A stretch of DNA of 39,410 nt from Vibrio fortis (GCF_000695685.1 NZ_JFFR01000024.1:1-39410), one strand, 5' to 3'. Shown: positions 16,809 to 26,518, counted from the first letter of the stretch. The notes: generated by a model not told the origin, from the letters alone. Numbers and translations: made by a program.

Positions 16809-18791
16809 ATGGAACAGATAAAAACAAAGAAACATCAATTAGCAGTAGCTATCGCTTTAGCAGGCTTCGTCTCGTTACCTTCAGTGGCAAGTGAACCAAC
16901 ACAACACACAGAAACTATGGTAGTAACGGCGAACCAATATGAAACATCGATAAAGAATGCGCCAGCATCAATCTCGGTGATCACACGTGAAGATATCGAT
17001 AAGCTGCCTGCGACCGACATTTCGACAGCGCTTGAGAGCGTGGCTGGTGTACACGTTGCCAAAACAACAGGTGCAGAGCCAAGAATCATTATCCGTGGTC
17101 TACAGAATCAAAACTCGTCTAACGGTAACTACACTCTGTTTTTAATCAACGGACGTCGAATCAGCTCTAGTGAAACCGTGATCCGTGGTGCTTCATTCGA
17201 TCTATCCAGTATCCCAATGAGCGCTATTGAACAGATCGAAGTCGTGAGAGGGCCAATGTCTTCGCTCTACGGTAGTGAGGCAATTGGGGGCGTGGTTAAC
17301 GTAATCCTTAAACAAGCGTCAACAGAAACCAATGTTTCAGGCAGCCTGACTTACAGCATGCCCGCTGACAACGACGCCAATGCGCTATTGCCTAATGCTG
17401 GCGGTGAATTGAAGGCAGGTAATACATTTGTTAGCGGCTCAATCATTCCTGACATACTGACTTACACTGCAACCGTAGACATCAGTGATCAAGAAGCGTG
17501 GTTCCCAGATAATGCTGGCGAGAACTTTTCTCCGCAGACAGAACAGAAAAGAAACGTGTTCAGAGGCTCTTTGAACTGGTTTATCACAGATAGAGACGAC
17601 ATCTACCTTGATGTGTCGTACTCCAAAGATGAACGTGTAGAGAACAGCTACTTCAGCAGCGTGAACATGTTAGCAACCAGCTATTACGATGGAAAAAAAC
17701 TGACCAGTACTTTAGGCCATGTGCGCAGTTGGGATTGGGGTGAATCGGACACCAGTTATTTCTATGAAACAGCACAGGTGAACGAAAACAACTTCCACCC
17801 ATTGGTTGATGAAGCAGAACTGAACCAAGACAACCACACCGTAGATTCAAGATTTGTTGTCGACCACTTTGACAGTCAGGTTTTATCTCTTGGTGCACAA
17901 GTCTCTTATACCAGCGTCGAGAACCAACGCGACTATTCGAGCTCTCGCTCAGTGACACAAAGTGCCGTCTATCTTCAAGATGAGTATTTTGTGACGGATG
18001 ATTTCGCAGCAACATTAAGCGGCCGTCTCACGCACAACAACCAATTTGGCAATGACTTCAGCCCACGAGTCTACTTTGTCTACAACGGTATTGATAACGT
18101 CACCCTAAAAGGCGGTTACGGTGAAGGCTTTAAGTCACCAACACTGTTCCAATCGTCGGAAGACTTCTCTCTTGTGAGTTGTGGTGGCCGATGTACGCTT
18201 GTTGGTAACCCAGATCTTAAGCCACAAACATCGAAAACATACGAGTTATCTGCCATGTACTCTGGCGTCGATGGTTATGTGCAAGCTACAGGTTTCTTCA
18301 ATGATGTTAAAAACCTGATTGACCGTGACTTAACGCCTTTCTTCAATGGAACATCCACCATCATTCAATACGAAAACGTCGATAAGGTTGAAACAAAAGG
18401 TGTTGAACTGGAAGGTAGCTATGAGTTCTCAACAAGCTGGTCGCTTACAGCCAATGCAACCTACACCGATGCCGTTAATAAAGTCGACGATGAAGACATC
18501 GCCTACACTCCAGAGTGGTTAGCAAACGCAAATCTGAACTGGCTGGCAACACGCGACTTATCCTTCTTTACTGGCCTTAACTACACCGGCAAGCAAAAAG
18601 ATGGTAGCGACAATAACCTCGACGCCTACACGGTTGTATCATTAGGCGGTGCATATGCGCTCAACGAGAACTTCACGTTCCGCGCTGGTGTAACTAACGT
18701 GACGGATGAACGTTTAGACCAATCAACACAAGCCTATGAAGAGACAGAAATGGGCCGCACATACTACGTGAAGGTCGATTTCGACTTCTAG
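16809..18791 (+). CDS. TonB-dependent receptor, catecholate siderophore type (IrgA/VctA-like)
   Basis: A 660-residue outer-membrane receptor. The signal peptide ends near SVAS (residue 28). The TonB box region is ETMVVTA (about 34-40), the plug spans about 45-165 (NAPASISVITREDI, IEQIEVVRGPMSSLYGSEAIGGV), and the beta-barrel runs to the C-terminal YYVKVDFDF with terminal Phe. A Cys pair in VSCGGRCTLVGNPDLKP (about 457-473) resembles an extracellular loop of enterobactin-type receptors. Similarity to Vibrio IrgA/VctA is by recall of plug motifs. It is the second gene of the Fur-box operon; the esterase upstream suggests catecholate substrates. Confidence 0.93.
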   Translation: MEQIKTKKHQLAVAIALAGFVSLPSVASEPTQHTETMVVTANQYETSIKNAPASISVITREDIDKLPATDISTALESVAGVHVAKTTGAEPRIIIRGLQNQNSSNGNYTLFLINGRRISSSETVIRGASFDLSSIPMSAIEQIEVVRGPMSSLYGSEAIGGVVNVILKQASTETNVSGSLTYSMPADNDANALLPNAGGELKAGNTFVSGSIIPDILTYTATVDISDQEAWFPDNAGENFSPQTEQKRNVFRGSLNWFITDRDDIYLDVSYSKDERVENSYFSSVNMLATSYYDGKKLTSTLGHVRSWDWGESDTSYFYETAQVNENNFHPLVDEAELNQDNHTVDSRFVVDHFDSQVLSLGAQVSYTSVENQRDYSSSRSVTQSAVYLQDEYFVTDDFAATLSGRLTHNNQFGNDFSPRVYFVYNGIDNVTLKGGYGEGFKSPTLFQSSEDFSLVSCGGRCTLVGNPDLKPQTSKTYELSAMYSGVDGYVQATGFFNDVKNLIDRDLTPFFNGTSTIIQYENVDKVETKGVELEGSYEFSTSWSLTANATYTDAVNKVDDEDIAYTPEWLANANLNWLATRDLSFFTGLNYTGKQKDGSDNNLDAYTVVSLGGAYALNENFTFRAGVTNVTDERLDQSTQAYEETEMGRTYYVKVDFDF

Positions 18792-18835
18792 CGACGAAGT
18801 AACAACTTTTTAGCTTAATAATCCTTTCAATAAAA

Positions 18836-18861
18836 CTAACCCCGTCATTACGCGGGGTTAG
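18836..18861 (-). terminator. terminator hairpin between convergent receptor and hydrolase genes
   Basis: CTAACCCCG (18836-18844) and CGGGGTTAG (18853-18861) form a perfect 9-bp stem. Read on the minus strand it is followed by TTTTATTG, so it best fits the end of the hydrolase transcript. It may also halt the receptor operon. Confidence 0.75.
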
Positions 18862-18941
18862 ATATTCGCTGAGAGCACATCAATACTTTTAGCTAAACGC
18901 TGCGACTCCATAGTGTTCTTTCATGTCAGAGCTACAACATG

Positions 18942-19802
18942 TTACCGCGTCACGACCATATCTGCTTCAACTAGGTATTGGTCCACCACTTCTGACCATA
19001 GGTAGTAGTACTTGTAGAAGATGTCATGCCCCGATGCTCCACTACCGAGTTGGTAGAACTTAAAATCGATATTGCCACCAGCGCTCTCATAAGACTCGGC
19101 TAAGGTTTTGATGGACTCATCCGAATAAAATGGGTCATTGTGCCCGTAGATAAACAGCGTTGGTGTATCGAGTTTGCTTGCCGCCCGTTTGAAAATAGCT
19201 ACATTGGGTGACACACCTTGTTTGATGCAAGAATCGTCCACCCAACCACCAGCAAAATTAATCACCCCAGTAAAGGCATCTGGATGTTCTGAGGCATACT
19301 TCAACGACAGAACCCCGCCTCTCGAGTTACCCGCTAACATAACCTTTTCTTTATCGACCCACGGTTGATTTAAGATGAACTGATACGATGCATCGAGAGA
19401 CTCAATCGCATACTCTATGCCCTCACGAATCCCTTTACCCTCGCACGTGTATTGCTCTTTATAGCTACCCTCTGAACCACCTCGACCTCTTCTCATCGGT
19501 ATCACGAGTGCGATTTTTTTATCATTTAGATATTTTCCAAAACCCCACGGATTGACCGTTTGTTTCGCGTATTCTTTGTCGCCACCTGTCGAACCGTGGT
19601 TAAAGATAACCACTGGAAAAGGACCCTCGCCCTGCGGCTTATAAAGAGTTGCTTCTAAAGCAATGTCGCTGTCCCATAGCAGGCCTTTATCCTTCATTGG
19701 GATTTGAATACTCTGACCATAATCAGCGGCAATAACACCTGAGGATAGACTTAAACAAGCTAGGCTTAAAACAAACAGACGATTTGTAAACATGGTGGAC
19801 AC
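18942..19802 (-). CDS. exported alpha/beta hydrolase (dienelactone hydrolase-like)
   Basis: A 286-residue hydrolase with a signal peptide (MFTNRLFVLSLACLSLSSGVIA, cleavage about residue 25). The fold markers are VVIFNHGSTGGDKEY (oxyanion region, about 62-76), IPMRRGRGGSEGSYKEQYTC (about 96-115), nucleophile elbow AGNSRGGVLSL (Ser about 160), FIYGHNDPFYSDE with the probable Asp (about 217), and GSGASGHDIFYKYYY with the catalytic His (about 253). All three catalytic residues are therefore visible. The substrate is unknown. It is convergent with the siderophore receptor and probably independent of it. Confidence 0.86.
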   Translation of the reverse strand: MSTMFTNRLFVLSLACLSLSSGVIAADYGQSIQIPMKDKGLLWDSDIALEATLYKPQGEGPFPVVIFNHGSTGGDKEYAKQTVNPWGFGKYLNDKKIALVIPMRRGRGGSEGSYKEQYTCEGKGIREGIEYAIESLDASYQFILNQPWVDKEKVMLAGNSRGGVLSLKYASEHPDAFTGVINFAGGWVDDSCIKQGVSPNVAIFKRAASKLDTPTLFIYGHNDPFYSDESIKTLAESYESAGGNIDFKFYQLGSGASGHDIFYKYYYLWSEVVDQYLVEADMVVTR

Positions 19803-19955
19803 TCGATAGTTAACGTATTGTTTTTAAGAGTAACTATCGATAGGCGCGCAGTTTGTGATCGGTGCTGATTTTTACAACACCGGAACGTAGATATTAGATA
19901 TGTTAGTGAGTTAAGTTATTGAGTAGCATTACGCTTTATCTATTCATTGAAGACG

Positions 19956-20465
19956 TTAATCTTCAGAAATCTGCAGACAGATCGCCTCAAGCGTTACGAA
20001 CAGCACAGACTCAGATGGCTTACTTACAACAAGTTGCCAACTCACCTCGTCAGCTTGTTGCGATTTTATCATCAATTTACCACTACTTTTGGCCCTATTC
20101 AGCTGTTCTAAACTTCCTTGCCAAGAGAAAGACACATTCCCTGACAACACAGCGTAACTTGGAGGGCAATTCGCAGTTATCACATGCGAGTTGATTCCGT
20201 CCCCTAGTGTTTCCGTGCGTTTGGGAGTTAGCTCAATATCAATTCCTTTGTTCGAAACATTTTTTAAATCAATCCCTTGCTCGTCAAAAAATGTAAGAGC
20301 CCTATCAACTTGAGCGCTGCCAACAACGAGAGGAGCCGCTGGATCATACTGCTTGATATGTTCTTCGACCCAGTCTTTAACTTGTGTGCGACTACTCGGT
20401 TGCGAGGTAGAAGCGCATGATGTAAGCACGAGAGTAAAGCATAAAGCTATTATTCGAATAAGCAT
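19956..20465 (-). CDS. hypothetical lipoprotein
   Basis: A protein of about 169 residues starting MLIRIIALCFTLVLTSCASTSQPSS, a signal peptide with lipobox LTSC and no Asp at +2, so outer-membrane sorting is expected. The mature part is mostly beta-strand with no recognised domain. The longer frame to 20480 begins with TTG; ATG 20465 has AAAGGA upstream and is preferred. It is flanked by unrelated genes on the same strand with gaps over 150 bp, so it is probably monocistronic. Function unknown. Confidence 0.75.
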   Translation of the reverse strand: MLIRIIALCFTLVLTSCASTSQPSSRTQVKDWVEEHIKQYDPAAPLVVGSAQVDRALTFFDEQGIDLKNVSNKGIDIELTPKRTETLGDGINSHVITANCPPSYAVLSGNVSFSWQGSLEQLNRAKSSGKLMIKSQQADEVSWQLVVSKPSESVLFVTLEAICLQISED

Positions 20466-20629
20466 GGTATTCCTTTGCAATAGTAAGTCCTATATCACTC
20501 CCGAAACCAAAGAATTTACCACAACTAAAGGGAGTAACTTGTTTAGCCTTATGCTACCACTTGAACTATTTTTATACTGCAGTTCCTCTGCATCATTGTG
20601 TACAGTTTTGTAGCTCAAGTGTTCAATTG

Positions 20630-21820
20630 TCATAACTCCCAAAGCTCATCGGAAAACTGAATTTTTTCGATGTTAATTAATACGTTCATCCCGTCACGAT
20701 CGGTAAGCATGTCATTCAATTGAATCTTTCCTTCTCCTAAATCGTGGATGTGGTACTCACTTCGTGCACCGTGAACAATAACCGTATTGATTCCAGTATT
20801 GCCCGTCAAACGATTGTCATGACCATTGAGTTCTATATTTGTATCCTTGCTTCCGGTCAGAGTCAGCTTGGTGAGATATTGAGCGTGATGTGTATATGGC
20901 ACAGTAGCGTCATAGCGCATTTTGAAAGTACCGGTGAAGGTATCAGCAATGTACGCGTCATAGGTTAATGTTGGCGAGAAAATCTGTTCGGTTATGTAGA
21001 GGGCGTTGGGATCTTCTGTGGAGAAATCACTTCGAGTCTTAACATTGTACAGGTCCCACATGCCTTTTCCACTGTATGCCCCCCAAAGGCCATAGTAGCT
21101 ATCGATGATGGCAGCAAAGTACTCTTGGTCCACACTGACTTCTTGCTGCCACTCTTTCAGCGTATCTTCCGGTGGCGTGTAAGATTGATTTAACGCTTGC
21201 TTCTGAATGGTATTAAATTCTCGTTGGAACTCAGGCAGTGCTGTTACCCCTCCCTCAGGAGCATTGAGTACACCAATACCATAGTCATGCACGAGATGGA
21301 GAATCTCTTCATAGGAGGCATCTCGATGATCTTCATAATCTTGTCGAACATACCAATCGCCGCCTTCGACCTGAATTTCCTCTTCGAATAGTGGCTGTCC
21401 ATCGAGATCATCATTATATCTGGGCTCATCGTGATAGTTCATCAACTTCAAAATAGCCCCGTTATTCGCCATAGCATTAGCAATATCACGCTTAGAATCC
21501 TTATCGCCATATTTGGTCCCTGCAACTGGGGTTAGATAATGATTCAATACGTTCACTGCTTTGACGATCTGATACTCACTCAGTCGGTCCATGATTAAGA
21601 TATGAATCGACTTACCATTCGGGGCTTTCACTGCAACGTATCGGTTGTAGCCCGCTTTAGAATAGTCGGAGAATTGCGATGGAACGGCCTCAATCGATAT
21701 GCCGTGAACTTGGGATGCAATACCAGTAGTTGGCTGGGATGTTGACTTACTTTGACTCGAACTGTTACAGCCGGAAAGTAAAACCGCCGTGGTCACGGCG
21801 GCTAACGGTAGAATTTTCAT
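20630..21820 (-). CDS. lipoprotein with zincin-like motif and RTX-type C-terminal repeat region
   Basis: A 396-residue lipoprotein (MKILPLAAVTTAVLLSGCNSSS, lipobox LSGC). The start at 21820 has GAGGTG upstream; the longer frame begins with TTG. Mid-protein, DASYEEILHLVHDYGIGVLN (about residues 173-192) contains ExxHxxHD, reminiscent of a metal-binding zincin helix but not a canonical HExxH. The last 90 residues (LTLTGSKDTNIELNGHDN, RLTGNTGINTVIVHG, INIEKIQFSDELW) resemble the degenerate tail of RTX or serralysin-type beta-roll modules, which in other proteins bind calcium. A hypothetical calcium- or zinc-dependent surface protein is the best description; activity is not established. Confidence 0.72.
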   Translation of the reverse strand: MKILPLAAVTTAVLLSGCNSSSQSKSTSQPTTGIASQVHGISIEAVPSQFSDYSKAGYNRYVAVKAPNGKSIHILIMDRLSEYQIVKAVNVLNHYLTPVAGTKYGDKDSKRDIANAMANNGAILKLMNYHDEPRYNDDLDGQPLFEEEIQVEGGDWYVRQDYEDHRDASYEEILHLVHDYGIGVLNAPEGGVTALPEFQREFNTIQKQALNQSYTPPEDTLKEWQQEVSVDQEYFAAIIDSYYGLWGAYSGKGMWDLYNVKTRSDFSTEDPNALYITEQIFSPTLTYDAYIADTFTGTFKMRYDATVPYTHHAQYLTKLTLTGSKDTNIELNGHDNRLTGNTGINTVIVHGARSEYHIHDLGEGKIQLNDMLTDRDGMNVLINIEKIQFSDELWEL

Positions 21821-22001
21821 GCGACACCTCATTACGCTCAACGAGGTATCAATGTACGAGAAAAGACCGAGCCTATAAGTGATGACAATAGCTATAAGAC
21901 ATTCCCATACAATCTCTTACAACAGTCTCTCTCCTACAACAATCCTCTCTTAGAGTACCTTTCACTTAGGCCAAGCACTCAGTACATAATGGTACGTAGC
22001 T

Positions 22002-23555
22002 CTACACTTTAAACTTATCAATAGCGAGCGTTAGGTCAGTCGCTTGACTCGCGACTACCGTTGCAGATTGAGCATTTTCAGAAACCGCCCCAACGTTCAC
22101 GCACGTTAAGTCTCGAATCGTATTCACGTTACGCGCGATCTCTTCAGATACACTGCTCTGTTGTTCCACAGCCAATGCGATCTGTGTACTGCTATCCAAG
22201 ATGTGTTTCATCTCTTCCATAATCGCTTTGATATGACTCAGTGCCTGCTCAGACATGTGAACACTGTCAGCACCTTTGTGGCTACAAGACTGGATTGTCG
22301 ATACCACGGTTTGGGTTTGTTGTTGTACCGCGGTGATGATCTCAGAAATCTCTGCCGTCGAGCGTTGTGTTTTGCCAGCCAGTGTTCTCACTTCATCGGC
22401 AACAACCGCAAAACCACGCCCCTGCTCTCCAGCTCTCGCCGCTTCTATCGCAGCATTCAACGCCAGTAAGTTCGTTTGCTCGGCTATCTCGCCAATAACA
22501 TTCAATACAGAACTAATTTGGTCTGACAGCGCAACCAGATGATTCACTTCATCACTCGCACTCGATAAATCGCTAGATAGTTCAGTGATTGTATCGCGTG
22601 TTTCAACAATTTCATTAAAGCCCAATTGCGCATTGTCATAGCTTCGTTGAGTGTTATCAGCCGCACTCTCCGTAGTGTTCGCCACCTCTTTAATTGACTC
22701 ACCCATTTCAGTGACAGCAGCGGCAACACCATCGGTTTCCAGTTGCTGACGATTCAATGCATTTTCTGTATCAACACTGCTCTGTTGCAGTTGAGTCGAT
22801 GCAGCGCCAAGTTCACTCACACTTCCTTGAACGCGTGAGATAAGTCCTTGGACGCTCTCTAGAAGGATGTTTAGCTGACCCGCCATTTCTGAGATCTCAT
22901 CATTACGATCAGTGTTAGCTTTCATGGTTAGATCGTGAGTATTCGCAATTGTCAGCATCATTTGGCTTAGCTGGCGAATATTACCCTGAATGTTTTGAAT
23001 CAAGATGTAGGAACCAAAGATGAGCATACCTGTAACCAACAGAACAGATAACATAATAAAGCGCTCAATGCTTTTCTGCTCTTGCGCTAACTCGGTATTT
23101 AGAGTCGATTCGATACCATGGAAGATCGTGAAGATTTCGGTAATTAAGGTTTTCATCTCTGAGTGCATTTCCGCATCAACGCTTAAATCGGTGTCACGAT
23201 TGGCCACCGTAGTCTCAACGTCTTTGCGATAAAGCGTGATCTTTTGACGCAACAATGAGAGCTCCGAAACGTTGATACCTAGCTCATCTAAGTCGTTCGT
23301 CAGTAATCCAGACAGCATTTGAAAGTCTGAATACTCACTTTTGAATACATCTAATTTTGAGGTCGCAAATGAATCAGACAGATCTCGTTGAATCCGATCC
23401 ATTTGTAAAAGAGACACTTCCATCTCTTTTACTTCAATTAAAGTCTTCTCTAATTTTAGAAGTTTTAGGTTAGCCAATTCGGTAATGGTAACAATGGCAA
23501 TCAATGCGAGAATAGAAAGGCCAGTTAAGCCAAACAGCTTTGTTTTTATAGTCAT
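22002..23555 (-). CDS. methyl-accepting chemotaxis protein
   Basis: A transmembrane chemoreceptor of about 517 residues. TM1 is at about 8-28 ([18 protein letters not shown]). A small helical periplasmic sensor (about 30-165, four-helix-bundle type) and TM2 (about 167-190) follow, then HAMP (about 190-245) and a cytoplasmic coiled-coil signalling domain. The hairpin tip is intact ([20 protein letters not shown], then [20 protein letters not shown]). The ATG at 23555 is preferred because the upstream extension begins with TTG. It lacks a C-terminal CheR-binding pentapeptide, ending in TLAIDKFKV. The ligand is unknown; no che genes are nearby. Confidence 0.95.
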   Translation of the reverse strand: MTIKTKLFGLTGLSILALIAIVTITELANLKLLKLEKTLIEVKEMEVSLLQMDRIQRDLSDSFATSKLDVFKSEYSDFQMLSGLLTNDLDELGINVSELSLLRQKITLYRKDVETTVANRDTDLSVDAEMHSEMKTLITEIFTIFHGIESTLNTELAQEQKSIERFIMLSVLLVTGMLIFGSYILIQNIQGNIRQLSQMMLTIANTHDLTMKANTDRNDEISEMAGQLNILLESVQGLISRVQGSVSELGAASTQLQQSSVDTENALNRQQLETDGVAAAVTEMGESIKEVANTTESAADNTQRSYDNAQLGFNEIVETRDTITELSSDLSSASDEVNHLVALSDQISSVLNVIGEIAEQTNLLALNAAIEAARAGEQGRGFAVVADEVRTLAGKTQRSTAEISEIITAVQQQTQTVVSTIQSCSHKGADSVHMSEQALSHIKAIMEEMKHILDSSTQIALAVEQQSSVSEEIARNVNTIRDLTCVNVGAVSENAQSATVVASQATDLTLAIDKFKV

Positions 23556-23928
23556 GTTGTGTCTCAAAGTCGCAAGCGTTCAATAACTACTTATTATTTA
23601 TAAGGATTTTGGACGCTTTGTAACATTTTGTTACCGCAATGTCACCTATACATTCACATGAACACAAAATTTATATCAATTCATTAATATAAAGAATGGC
23701 ATTCACCGTCATTAAGCGAACAATAAAACCGTCTTATTCGAGCATTGATTTAGTATTTAACTCACGCAAATATCCCACCAATCGCGCAATTTTCTACAAA
23801 ACAAAACTCAATTTTCTTCAATATCTCTCGCCGCCTTTTGACTAAATTATCAAACATTTTAGAGGTGCTTATTACAGCAAAGAGCACTGTTTTAAATGGA
23901 ACCACGAAACAATAGAGTGAGACGTATC
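23556..23928. promoter_or_regulatory. divergent promoter region of the MCP and the exported hydrolase
   Basis: A 373-bp AT-rich gap. It contains the short palindrome GTAAC-ATTTT-GTTAC at 23620-23634 and several A/T tracts, consistent with divergent promoters. No ORF or RNA gene was recognised. Confidence 0.4.
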
Positions 23929-24864
23929 ATGATGAAAAAAGCTTTAGTTACAGCAATTGCAAGTACAGTATTCGCTTCTAGCTCCTATGCAGACACTATC
24001 GTAAAACACACCACGCTAAAAACAGATGTAGGTAACCTTGCCGCTAACATCTATCTCCCTGATGACGTTGAGAACCCACCAGTCGTCGTTGTTACCGGAG
24101 CCTGGACAACAGTAAAAGAGCAAATGCCAGCGACTTACGCGGAACACCTAGCAGAGCAAGGTTATGCCGCAATCACTTTTGATTTCCGAGGATGGGGTGA
24201 GTCAAAAGATAAACTGATAGAGCTGGAAGATCCGCAACGTAAAATTGCAGACATCAAAGCCGTTTTCGCATCTTTAGACCAAGTTAAAGGCATTGATGCA
24301 TCAAAAGCATACGGCTTGGGTATCTGTGCATCATCAGGGTACATGCTTGATGCCGTGTTGGGTAACGAGGATGTAATCGCAGCTGCCGCCGTCGCACCTT
24401 GGTTGCACGATCGCACAATTGTAGATGCTATCTATGGCGGTGCTGATTCTGTAGCAAATCTAATCCAAACAGGTATTTCAGCTTTAACTAGCGATGAGCC
24501 ACAAATCATCGAAGGTGCGAGCCTAACCAACCCAAATGCACTGATGTACAACGTGCCTTACTACACTGAAAAAGACCGCGGACTCATCCCAGAATGGGAC
24601 AACGCATTTAACTTAGGCTCATGGGCTGGTTGGTTAACCTACGATGCTCACGCAACTGCGGCACAACAAGATAAGCCTGTTCTGCTCGTTGCTTCAGAAG
24701 CAATGGCTATCCCAGCGGGTACTCACGGTTATTTAGATAAAGCGGGCGACAACGTTCAAGCCGTATGGTTAGAAAACGTATCTCAGTTCGACTTCTATGA
24801 TGTTGAAGAAGATGTTCAAGCATCAACAGACGCTGTTGTTCAATTTTTTGACCGCAAGCTTTAG
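23929..24864 (+). CDS. exported alpha/beta hydrolase
   Basis: About 311 residues with a signal peptide (MMKKALVTAIASTVFASSSYA). The fold includes VVVVTGAWTTVKEQMPATYA (oxyanion region), FDFRGWGESKDK, and the elbow YGLGICASSGYMLDAV where the nucleophile position reads Gly-Ile-Cys-Ala-Ser, so Cys may replace Ser or the site may be altered. The acidic and His residues of a classical triad are not obvious. The frame extends to 23896, but the exported start at 23929 is preferred. It is coupled to the NTF2-like gene eight bases downstream. Similar pairs occur in proteobacteria, but the substrate is unknown. Confidence 0.84.
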   Translation: MMKKALVTAIASTVFASSSYADTIVKHTTLKTDVGNLAANIYLPDDVENPPVVVVTGAWTTVKEQMPATYAEHLAEQGYAAITFDFRGWGESKDKLIELEDPQRKIADIKAVFASLDQVKGIDASKAYGLGICASSGYMLDAVLGNEDVIAAAAVAPWLHDRTIVDAIYGGADSVANLIQTGISALTSDEPQIIEGASLTNPNALMYNVPYYTEKDRGLIPEWDNAFNLGSWAGWLTYDAHATAAQQDKPVLLVASEAMAIPAGTHGYLDKAGDNVQAVWLENVSQFDFYDVEEDVQASTDAVVQFFDRKL

Positions 24865-24872
24865 GAGTCGTT

Positions 24873-25385
24873 ATGCTACGTAAAACTTTAACACTGGCAC
24901 TAAGTGTCGCAGCGTTAAGCGCTCATGCTGGCGAGTTGACTCGCGATGAAGCGAAAATAGCGCAAACTGCCAAGAGCATGGCAACACTCGCAGATCGAAA
25001 CCTATTCGATGCCCTAGAGCAAATCTTCACGCCGACGGTTGTCGTTGACTACACTTCTGCATTCGGAGGCGAGGTTTCAATGGTTAAGCGTGAAGACTTA
25101 ATGAATAATTGGGAAGCACTGCTGCCAGGCTTTGATGTCACTTACCACGATCTAACGAACATCAATATTGAGCAAACTGGCAACAAAGCCGAAGTCAATG
25201 CGGACATCGTGGCAAGTCACTATATCGGTAAAGACGGTTTTTGGCAGATTTCAGGGTCGTACACCTTTGAAATGAAGAAAACGGATTCTGATTGGCAAAT
25301 TTACTCCCTGACTCTTAACGCCGGTGATGAAATCGGTTCTAGAGAAGTGCTAGGGCAAGCGATTGAAGCCGCAAAGGCCAAATAG
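24873..25385 (+). CDS. exported NTF2-like (SnoaL-type) protein
   Basis: A 170-residue protein with signal peptide (MLRKTLTLALSVAALSAHA). The mature part has the NTF2-like cone: a helix at about 28-50 (TAKSMATLADRNLFDALEQIF), conserved VVVDYTSAFGGE, and the C-terminal beta-strands DGFWQISGSYTFEMKKTDSDWQIYSL. Such domains form pockets for small hydrophobic ligands or catalysis. It is the second gene of a two-gene operon with the exported hydrolase (AGGAG ribosome binding site, eight-base gap), so the two probably act on the same substrate in the periplasm. Confidence 0.86.
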   Translation: MLRKTLTLALSVAALSAHAGELTRDEAKIAQTAKSMATLADRNLFDALEQIFTPTVVVDYTSAFGGEVSMVKREDLMNNWEALLPGFDVTYHDLTNINIEQTGNKAEVNADIVASHYIGKDGFWQISGSYTFEMKKTDSDWQIYSLTLNAGDEIGSREVLGQAIEAAKAK

Positions 25386-25410
25386 TTATTCAGAAATACC
25401 AACACCCCCA

Positions 25411-25446
25411 AAAAATACCCTGAACATAATGCCAGGGTATTTTTCT
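25411..25446 (+). terminator. rho-independent terminator
   Basis: AAAAATACCCTG (25411-25422) and CAGGGTATTTTT (25433-25444) form a 12-bp stem closing a ten-base loop, with T-rich sequence after it. It ends the hydrolase/NTF2-like operon. Confidence 0.9.
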
Positions 25447-25559
25447 TTGTATGCGCCGCATACGACACTACATGACATAACCATACAGACTGATACTTGA
25501 AGCAAGAGAGGTGGAAGTAAAAACTAGTAAGGAACAAGTATTCAAGATAGGAATTTGTT

Positions 25560-26366
25560 ATGAACCACACCATTTTTCTAGGTTTATTGTGCATCGCGTT
25601 AAACGGATGCAGCCTAGATTCAGAACCCCAACACCTCTCTAATGAAACCGTTGCGACAAAGACAGTGTCTAACGATGGCTTATCGGTTTCTTTGCATTTC
25701 AAAGGAAAGGTAAATACTGATAATGACCAATTGGAATGGAACGAAACCTCACAAGAGCCCTACATAGCAGCAGCCAACAAGTGGTTATCTGTATTAAAAG
25801 GAATCGAAGGGAAAGAGCATCACCATGTTGATATCAACGTGTATGTTGAGCCTCTCGATAATGCCAATGGTATGGCTGGTCCAGAGGAGGATGAAAAAGT
25901 AGGCCCATATTACTTTCCGCTGTCCGGCGAAATCATTATTGGCTCTCACACTTATCAGATCGGATTCGATCAAAAAGAGTTTAACGCAAACATCGTACAT
26001 GAAATGGGTCACGTTTTCGGCGTTGGCTCTTATTCCTATGACTACACACATTACGATGAGAATCAAAAAGGCAATGTATTCAGTGTCTATAACAGCGAAT
26101 CTCTGAAAAGATACAATGAGCTGTACAACATGGCTTTAACGGCGTTACCGATTAGTGATGATGGTGGTCATTTATATGATTATGTCTGGCAAGGGGATAA
26201 AAAGCGTGTATTGGGTGATTCAAAAAACAGTGACGCCAAAACCATCGCTCCGATGACTCAAGAAGTGATGAGCAATGGGTTCACCCTTGGGGTCATATCT
26301 GTCGCACTTTTGGATGATATCGGCTACATCGTCGACTATTCACAGGTCACTTCTTACGCTCCATAA
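25560..26366 (+). CDS. metzincin-like zinc metalloprotease lipoprotein (leishmanolysin/M8-like)
   Basis: A 268-residue lipoprotein (MNHTIFLGLLCIALNGCSLD, lipobox LNGC). The catalytic motif is IVHEMGHVFGVGSYSYD at about residues 145-161, a complete HExxHxxG with the following turn of zinc metzincins. Downstream, GGHLYDYVWQGDKK, then IAPMTQEVMSNGFTLGVISV and ALLDDIGYIVDYSQ resemble the Met-turn and terminal segment of leishmanolysin-type proteases. Its length is short for the family, so it may be a minimal form. The AGGAA upstream of ATG 25560 fixes the start. It probably acts on the cell surface or in the periplasm; the substrate is unknown. Confidence 0.8.
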   Translation: MNHTIFLGLLCIALNGCSLDSEPQHLSNETVATKTVSNDGLSVSLHFKGKVNTDNDQLEWNETSQEPYIAAANKWLSVLKGIEGKEHHHVDINVYVEPLDNANGMAGPEEDEKVGPYYFPLSGEIIIGSHTYQIGFDQKEFNANIVHEMGHVFGVGSYSYDYTHYDENQKGNVFSVYNSESLKRYNELYNMALTALPISDDGGHLYDYVWQGDKKRVLGDSKNSDAKTIAPMTQEVMSNGFTLGVISVALLDDIGYIVDYSQVTSYAP

Positions 26367-26518
26367 CCGGATTTCAATCACGAACAGTTGATGCGGTTAA
26401 GCTATTTATTCCGAAGTGATTCTTTGAATAAATATTATATGAAAAGCGTTATTTATTTTGTTGTCACGATACTTTAGACTGCCTTTAAAAGTTGTAAAAA
26501 ATGAAACAAGGACAGACG

